Shown: piece after piece, positions 6,766 through 10,151 of the stretch
Layout of the letters: each line of letters begins with the position of its first letter
Position numbering within the stretch: the stretch's first letter is position 1
Assembly (NCBI GenBank): GCA_030018505.1
Contig: JASEHO010000052.1
Coordinates: 1 to 10,151, forward strand
Reading direction: 5' to 3'
Origin: a bacterium
GTDB lineage: Bacteria; UBA9089; UBA9088; JAGUXG01
Length of the DNA: 10,151 bases
Notes under the pieces: generated by a model
The model's database searches: none
Told to the model about the DNA's origin: nothing
Seen by the model: only the letters and a program-made list of their open reading frames with translations
Made by a program: the position numbers and the translations under genes

Positions 6766-6860
6766 GCATGCCGACCAATTTCACCTGCTGCCAACAGGTT
6801 GGGCACAGAACTTTGAAAAACCACCCGCTGTTAGCAGTCAGGTGCAGCGACTGGTTAGGT
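6766..6860 (-). repeat. attC-like palindromic site d (95 bp), one end degenerate
   Basis: The right end is GTTAGGT (6854-6860). Where sites a and b have GCCTAAC, the left end reads GCATGCC (6766-6772), so the AAC/GTT crossover triplet is lost. The inner arms are the best preserved of all: CACCTGCTGCCAACAG (6782-6797) against CTGTTAGCAGTCAGGTG (6828-6844), with one extra base on the right. The apex GGGCACAGAACTTTGAAAAA.. (6801-6824) matches site c. The PemK/MazF-like toxin gene stops 9 bases to its right. Confidence 0.74.
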
Positions 6861-6869
6861 TTATATTTT

Positions 6870-7199
6870 TCAAAACCCCAACCACTCACGCAAAGAACTT
6901 TCTAATCTTTTGGAATCAGAAGTGGATATTCCCCCAACCTTTTTGATGATTAAGCTCCTGTTTACAGTATAAATTCCACGCTTAACTGCTGTCTCCACAT
7001 TAAGCCCTGCTTTAGCCCAATCTGCCAGGATAAATTCACCAGCCAAAAGGGATATTGTTCTGCTGGTTAGAGGTACAACAAAAACATCTCCAGAAACATG
7101 AGGAGTGCTAATGATAATCGCAGGTCTAACCTTCGAACTTGATACATCTGAAAAGGGATAACGGACTATGATTATATCATTTTTTGAGTAATTGTGCAT
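6870..7199 (-). CDS. PemK/MazF-family mRNA interferase toxin
   Basis: This 109-residue protein begins MHNYSKNDIIIVRYPFSD and continues SSSKVRPAIIIS, the classical PemK/MazF opening with the KxRP motif (R25, P26). The second conserved block GDVFVVPLTSR (37-47) supplies the usual catalytic T/S residues (T45, S46). Such proteins are SH3-like dimeric endoribonucleases that cut mRNA at short sequences in the cytoplasm until an antitoxin binds. I chose the ATG at 7199, which overlaps the antitoxin gene by 23 bases. The in-frame start at 7274 would add 25 residues copied out of frame from the antitoxin gene. The 3' end lies 9 bases before attC-like site d. The C-terminal half (GIYTVNRSLIIKKVGGIS) fits the family; cleavage specificity cannot be read from the sequence. 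Confidence 0.9.
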   Translation of the reverse strand: MHNYSKNDIIIVRYPFSDVSSSKVRPAIIISTPHVSGDVFVVPLTSRTISLLAGEFILADWAKAGLNVETAVKRGIYTVNRSLIIKKVGGISTSDSKRLESSLREWLGF

Positions 7200-7383
7200 A
7201 TACATCATCCTCTGTATTATTCCAGATTGTGTCCAAAGAAATCTGGCTTGTGTCTTGCCAGAACCACTGTTCATTCTTGTCAGTCAATAAAGTCACCAAA
7301 ACCTTTGTCCCTTCAGGAATATCCACCTTTTCTAAAAGCTCAATCTTTTCTTTTCGAGCAACTGCCCATAATGTGTTTAACAT
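7177..7383 (-). CDS. DUF104-like/AF2212-type antitoxin of the PemK/MazF pair
   Basis: This 68-residue protein opens with a beta-hairpin segment, AVARKEKIELLEKVDIPEGTKVLVTLL in outline (residues 7-33), characteristic of the small DUF104/AF2212 antitoxin group. It ends in an acidic helix (SLDTIWNNTEDDVYAQLLKK, 49-68) that probably occupies the toxin's RNA groove. Acidic tails of this type commonly accompany PemK/MazF toxins. The ATG at 7383 is preceded by a very strong ribosome site (AGGAGGA at 7391-7397 on the minus strand). The stop lies inside the toxin gene, so the pair is translationally coupled with the antitoxin made first. The exact Pfam family is recollection; the role follows from its position and ending. 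Confidence 0.84.
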   Translation of the reverse strand: MLNTLWAVARKEKIELLEKVDIPEGTKVLVTLLTDKNEQWFWQDTSQISLDTIWNNTEDDVYAQLLKK

Positions 7384-7419
7384 TTTAATCTCCTCCTGCT
7401 TTATTGATAACAGTTAAAA

Positions 7420-7480
7420 ACCTAACATTAGATTATACTGCCTATTGGCAGTTTTTATTTTACTGCATTATTAGTTAGAC
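7420..7480 (-). repeat. Possible short attC-like site e (61 bp)
   Basis: ACCTAAC (7420-7426) and GTTAGAC (7474-7480) match RYYYAAC and GTTRRRY on either strand. They are 61 bases apart end to end, within the known attC size range, and lie 37 bases upstream of the antitoxin start, where a cassette boundary would be expected. The interior shares no sequence with sites a-d, and its outer arms pair poorly, the main structure being one hairpin (7437-7452). This is therefore only a candidate. Confidence 0.33.
7432..7452 (-). promoter_or_regulatory. Candidate -10 box with overlapping hairpin upstream of the antitoxin gene
   Basis: TATAAT is present on the minus strand at 7437-7432, about 50 bases before the antitoxin ATG, but no -35 box lies 16-18 bases upstream. 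Immediately behind it ACTGCC (7437-7442) pairs with GGCAGT (7447-7452). The arrangement could be an autoregulatory operator for the toxin-antitoxin pair. Read on the plus strand, the same hairpin is followed by TTTTATTTT and could act as a terminator, although no plus-strand gene precedes it. Confidence 0.35.
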
Positions 7481-7714
7481 TATTTATAGAATAGCATATT
7501 CAACCTATTTTTTTACTATTCTATTTTAACACACCACTTCTCTTTTATCGAGTAAATTTTGCTAAAATGCTAAAATGTGGGATGTGTCACTCTTCCGTCA
7601 ATTCTCTACTCTGTATAATTGTGTAGTTTCACTTAAATTTGAAATGAAATTCTTTAATATTTTTCCTCTTTTTCCCTACTTTTCCATTTTTCCTTGCTTA
7701 CTTTAACTTCTCAA
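7481..7714. other. AT-rich non-coding stretch
   Basis: I see no gene here. It contains an inverted repeat, ATAGAATAG (7486-7494) and CTATTCTAT (7516-7524), a short tandem GCTAAAAT duplication (7560-7576), and a plus-strand pyrimidine-rich tract at about 7660-7710. If the leftward promoter at 7750-7778 is active, this stretch is the long leader of the toxin-antitoxin transcript. Confidence 0.5.
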
Positions 7715-7797
7715 GGCTGGAATCTTACTATCTTTCTTCCTTAAAAGGAATTATAGCCAATCCCCTAAATCTTTGCAATATAATTTAGGGTAAATGC
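7715..7797 (-). repeat. 83-bp promoter-bearing repeat, copy B
   Basis: It is 81/83 identical to 6381-6463 and in the same orientation. Here the palindrome after the -10 box is perfect (TTCCTTTTAAGGAA), whereas copy A has one change. It lies between the toxin-antitoxin unit and the promoter that drives recG to the right, so the two copies bracket the segment 6464-7714. Confidence 0.9.
7750..7778 (-). promoter_or_regulatory. Leftward sigma70-type promoter in repeat copy B
   Basis: TTGCAA (7778-7773) and TATAAT (7755-7750) are separated by 17 bases, identical to the activase promoter. It is divergent from the recG promoter, with 34 bases between the two -35 boxes. Its transcript would run about 360 bases before reaching the antitoxin ATG, so it may be a relic of the duplication or may supply the toxin-antitoxin unit. 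Confidence 0.65.
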
Positions 7798-7812
7798 GTA
7801 ATGCCTTTTTTC

Positions 7813-7841
7813 TTGACCTGTCTCTTGCTTTTCTGTAAAAT
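7813..7841 (+). promoter_or_regulatory. sigma70-type promoter for the small ORF and recG
   Basis: TTGACC (7813-7818), a 17-base spacer and TAAAAT (7836-7841) precede the ribosome site by 21 bases. A second TATAAT at 7856-7861 has no partner -35 box and abuts the ribosome site, so it is less likely to be used. Confidence 0.7.
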
Positions 7842-7879
7842 TTATGGAAGAATACTATAATTAAAGGAGGTGAAAGACT

Positions 7880-7978
7880 ATGTCTAAAAATCAAGACGCT
7901 AAAAAAGAGACAAAAAAGAAGCCTGCCAAGAGATTAAAAGAGAAAAAGACGGATACTAAAAATGATACTCAACCTTGA
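7880..7978 (+). CDS. 32-residue lysine-rich small protein overlapping the recG start
   Basis: The ATG at 7880 follows an almost ideal ribosome site (AAAGGAGGTGA, 7863-7873) at good spacing. The product is 32 residues, of which 12 are lysines, with no hydrophobic stretch: MSKNQDAKKETKKK followed by PAKRLKEKKT and a polar tail. Its TGA (7976-7978) lies 17 bases inside recG, whose own ATG has no clear Shine-Dalgarno, so one role may be translational coupling to recG. The composition suggests nucleic-acid or ribosome contact. It recalls small KKPAK.LKEK-type hypothetical proteins I have seen in other bacteria, but I cannot assign a family. It could also be a leader peptide with no function as a protein. 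Confidence 0.7.
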   Translation: MSKNQDAKKETKKKPAKRLKEKKTDTKNDTQP

Positions 7979-10061
7979 CACACCAGTCTCACTTCTGCCA
8001 ACAGTTGGAAAGAAGAAAGCAGAGCTTTTGGCTGGTCTTTCCATCTCCACTATCTCTGACCTCCTCACCTACTATCCAAGGGGCTATCAGGATAGAAGCA
8101 AGCTCACCCCAATATCTGACCTCAAAGGAAAGGGCAGGGAGACTGTTGCTGGTCAGTCCATTCGGCACATAAGGTTTGGCAAGGTAAAGAGGGCCATCAT
8201 TTCAGATGGAAGGGGTGTGGCAAATCTTATGTTTTTTGGAGGTGATCCAGCCAAGCTCCTGCCTATTGGGGCAAAGGTAATTGTTACTGGCAAGGCAAAA
8301 AGGATGGCAGGTAAGATATTCTTCTCAAACTTTGAGTATGAGGTCTTGAAGGAAGAGCTTAATTCACACCTTAAAATTGTCCCTTTATACAGGCTTTCAG
8401 GTGACTTTGGAAGGTTTGGCCAAAGGTTATTTAGAAAGATTATCGCCTCAGCCATTGATCTCTACAAGGAGAAGCTGGAGGATTCCATACCCCTTGAGGT
8501 TGCCGAGCAAATGGAGCTTATCAGCTTATCCGAGGCTATTTCCAACATTCATTTTCCAGAGAACTGGAAGAAGAGAAAAGAGGCCAGAGAAAGGATTGTC
8601 TTTACTGAGCTATTTCTATTGCAGACTGCACTGACGATAAATAGGTGTCGGACAAAGATTATCCACAAAAACAGGCTCTATTCCAAAAGGGACGGCGGAG
8701 AATTATTAGAATCTCTTCCCTTTAGCCTGACCAAATCTCAGGAAAGGGTTATTCTTGAGATAGAGAATGACCTATCCTCTCCGCATCCAATGAACAGGCT
8801 CCTCCATGGAGATGTTGGCTCAGGAAAGACAGTGGTGGCATTATGGGCAGGCTTCAAGGTAGCAAGCTCAGGCTTTCAAGTGGCAATAATGGCACCAACT
8901 GAAATATTGGCAGACCAGCATTATCTTGTAGCTAAGAGATGGCTTGCTCCACTCGGGATTGAGGTGGGAATACTGAGAGGTGGATTGCCTCTTTCCCAGC
9001 AGAAAAAGGCAAAGGAGCTTATTGCCTCTGGACAGATACAGGTAGTGATTGGCACCCACTCCTTAATCTCTGAGGATGTGAAGTTTTCTAACTTAGCCCT
9101 TTGCATCATTGATGAACAACATAAGTTTGGCGTCAGTCAGAGGCAGAAGCTGATAGAAAAGGTAAGTGGCCCAGCTGATTGCTTAATTATGACAGCCACG
9201 CCAATCCCAAGGACTTTATCCCTTACCCTCTACGGAGATATGGATGTCTCTACACTGAATGAGCTTCCAAAGGGAAGGGGTAGAATAATCACGGCAGTAA
9301 GGTCTGACAAAAACCTGCCCAAGATATACTCATTTATCAAAGAAGAGATTAAGAAGGAGAAGCAAGCCTATTTTGTCTATCCAGCCATAGAGGATTCTAA
9401 GGAACGGGATTATAAATCAGCTATAAAGCACTTTGAGAAGGTTAGCCTTGAATTTTCTGAAACCCCTGTAGGGCTCCTGCACGGAAGGCTCAAGCCAGAG
9501 GAGAAGGAGGAGATGATGCAGAGATTCGCTAAGGGTGAGATTAAAATTCTCGTCAGCACCACAGTCATAGAAGTTGGTATAGATGTCCCTCAGGCAACAA
9601 TTATGGTTATAGAGGATGCAGAAAAATTCGGGCTCTCAGGGCTGCATCAGCTCAGGGGAAGGATAGGCAGGGGTGGTTTTGACTCTTACTGTATCCTTAT
9701 TACTAAGGAGAAGATAGCGCAGATTTCTTCTTCTAATATCAGGGTGGAGTTAGAAGAGCAAGATAGGGTATCTGTCGAAAGAATTCAGGCAATCAAGAGC
9801 ATAACTAACGGCTTTGAGCTGGCCGAGTATGACCTGAAACTAAGAGGCGCAGGCGAGTTATTCGGCTTGCGACAACACGGGCTTTCTGAGCTTAAGTTAG
9901 CAAACATCATCTGGGATACGAGGTTGCTTTTTAAGGCAAGGGCTGTCGCGGCAGTCCTTGTTGCAGATGACCCCTTTTTGAACAAAGAAGCCCATCTTCC
10001 TTTAAGAGATACCATTATCAGAATCTTTGGAAAGAAGATGGATCTTGGGTTTATTCGCTAA
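7962..10061 (+). CDS. recG: ATP-dependent DNA helicase RecG
   Basis: This 699-residue protein is full-length (E. coli RecG is 693). The N-terminal wedge region has LLPTVGKKKAELL and a YYPRGYQDRS motif (residues 11-46), followed by the OB-fold that grips branched DNA. The helicase core shows GDVGSGKT (283-290, Walker A), APTEILADQH (311-320), DEQH with KFGVSQR (384-394, motif II), MTATPIPRTL (410-419), GRIGRGG (about 566-572, motif VI) and the RecG-specific RGAGELFGLRQHG near 628-640. RecG regresses stalled replication forks and remodels Holliday junctions and R-loops. The start at 7962 overlaps the upstream 32-codon ORF by 17 bases and has no obvious ribosome site of its own, which points to coupled translation. 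It reads away from the toxin-antitoxin region and probably marks the conserved chromosomal flank. Confidence 0.97.
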   Translation: MILNLDTPVSLLPTVGKKKAELLAGLSISTISDLLTYYPRGYQDRSKLTPISDLKGKGRETVAGQSIRHIRFGKVKRAIISDGRGVANLMFFGGDPAKLLPIGAKVIVTGKAKRMAGKIFFSNFEYEVLKEELNSHLKIVPLYRLSGDFGRFGQRLFRKIIASAIDLYKEKLEDSIPLEVAEQMELISLSEAISNIHFPENWKKRKEARERIVFTELFLLQTALTINRCRTKIIHKNRLYSKRDGGELLESLPFSLTKSQERVILEIENDLSSPHPMNRLLHGDVGSGKTVVALWAGFKVASSGFQVAIMAPTEILADQHYLVAKRWLAPLGIEVGILRGGLPLSQQKKAKELIASGQIQVVIGTHSLISEDVKFSNLALCIIDEQHKFGVSQRQKLIEKVSGPADCLIMTATPIPRTLSLTLYGDMDVSTLNELPKGRGRIITAVRSDKNLPKIYSFIKEEIKKEKQAYFVYPAIEDSKERDYKSAIKHFEKVSLEFSETPVGLLHGRLKPEEKEEMMQRFAKGEIKILVSTTVIEVGIDVPQATIMVIEDAEKFGLSGLHQLRGRIGRGGFDSYCILITKEKIAQISSSNIRVELEEQDRVSVERIQAIKSITNGFELAEYDLKLRGAGELFGLRQHGLSELKLANIIWDTRLLFKARAVAAVLVADDPFLNKEAHLPLRDTIIRIFGKKMDLGFIR

Positions 10062-10142
10062 ATCTTTTTGAGTGTGGCTACTCTTGGACGACTGCTAAAA
10101 AACATCTCTTGCACCATAGTAAGAAAAGGAGATAAGGAGATT

Positions 10143-10151
10143 ATGGGGATA
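10143..10151 (+). CDS. Possible start of the next gene, cut by the window edge
   Basis: An ATG at 10143 follows two purine-rich ribosome-like sequences (AAAAGGAG at 10124-10131 and AAGGAG at 10134-10139), 81 bases after the recG stop. Only three codons are visible, so no product can be named. The frame is also open back to the recG stop, so an earlier TTG or GTG start is possible. Confidence 0.3.

Noticed and set aside
6870..7274. Longer MazF-like toxin starting at 7274
   Set aside because: The extra 25 residues are an out-of-frame reading of the antitoxin gene; the family N-terminus begins at the ATG at 7199.
7437..7460. Rho-independent terminator on the plus strand
   Set aside because: Shape is acceptable (6-bp stem plus T-rich run), but no plus-strand gene precedes it; an operator or attC-like role fits the context at least as well.

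Overview
The window looks like accessory chromosomal DNA of an anaerobic, probably uncultivated, AT-leaning bacterium. The sequence does not fix the phylum. Anaerobic metabolism is suggested by one very large gene for an oxygen-sensitive type of enzyme: a 1366-residue, BadF/HgdC-like acyl-CoA dehydratase activase fused to an HgdB-like region. The only clear housekeeping gene is recG, at the right-hand end.

Layout from left to right. Positions 42-7383 are read entirely from the minus strand. They hold mntA-hepT (nucleotidyltransferase antitoxin and HEPN RNase toxin), a small three-helix membrane protein gene (DUF6804-like) broken by one in-frame stop, brnT-brnA, the 4.1 kb activase gene, and a DUF104-like antitoxin with a PemK/MazF toxin. 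Between these units lie four related imperfect palindromes (717-877, 1338-1467, 1990-2085, 6766-6860) and a weaker fifth candidate (7420-7480). They have the architecture of integron attC sites: ends of the type RYYYAAC/GTTRRRY, a paired inner arm, and a single unpaired extra base always in the same arm. On the minus strand, BrnA and the MazF-like toxin stop 5 and 9 bases before a site, and the next genes start 8-41 bases after one, as in integron gene cassettes. No integrase gene is visible, so the best working label is a cluster of attC sites lacking an integrase, loaded with toxin-antitoxin modules.

The region 6366-7860 is a regulatory mosaic. An 83-bp block occurs twice (6381-6463 and 7715-7797, 81 of 83 bases identical), and each copy carries a near-consensus sigma70-type promoter pointing left. 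The first copy lies directly in front of the activase gene. The second is back to back with a rightward promoter for a 32-codon lysine-rich ORF that overlaps the start of recG. Between the copies are a tandem pair of AT-rich palindromic units (6527-6730), the attC-like site at 6766 and the toxin-antitoxin pair. This suggests that the segment between the promoter copies arrived by insertion or duplication.

The 169 bases at 2086-2254, downstream of the activase stop, hold no gene and no convincing terminator. The first 41 bases and the 102 bases at 878-979 also hold nothing I can name.
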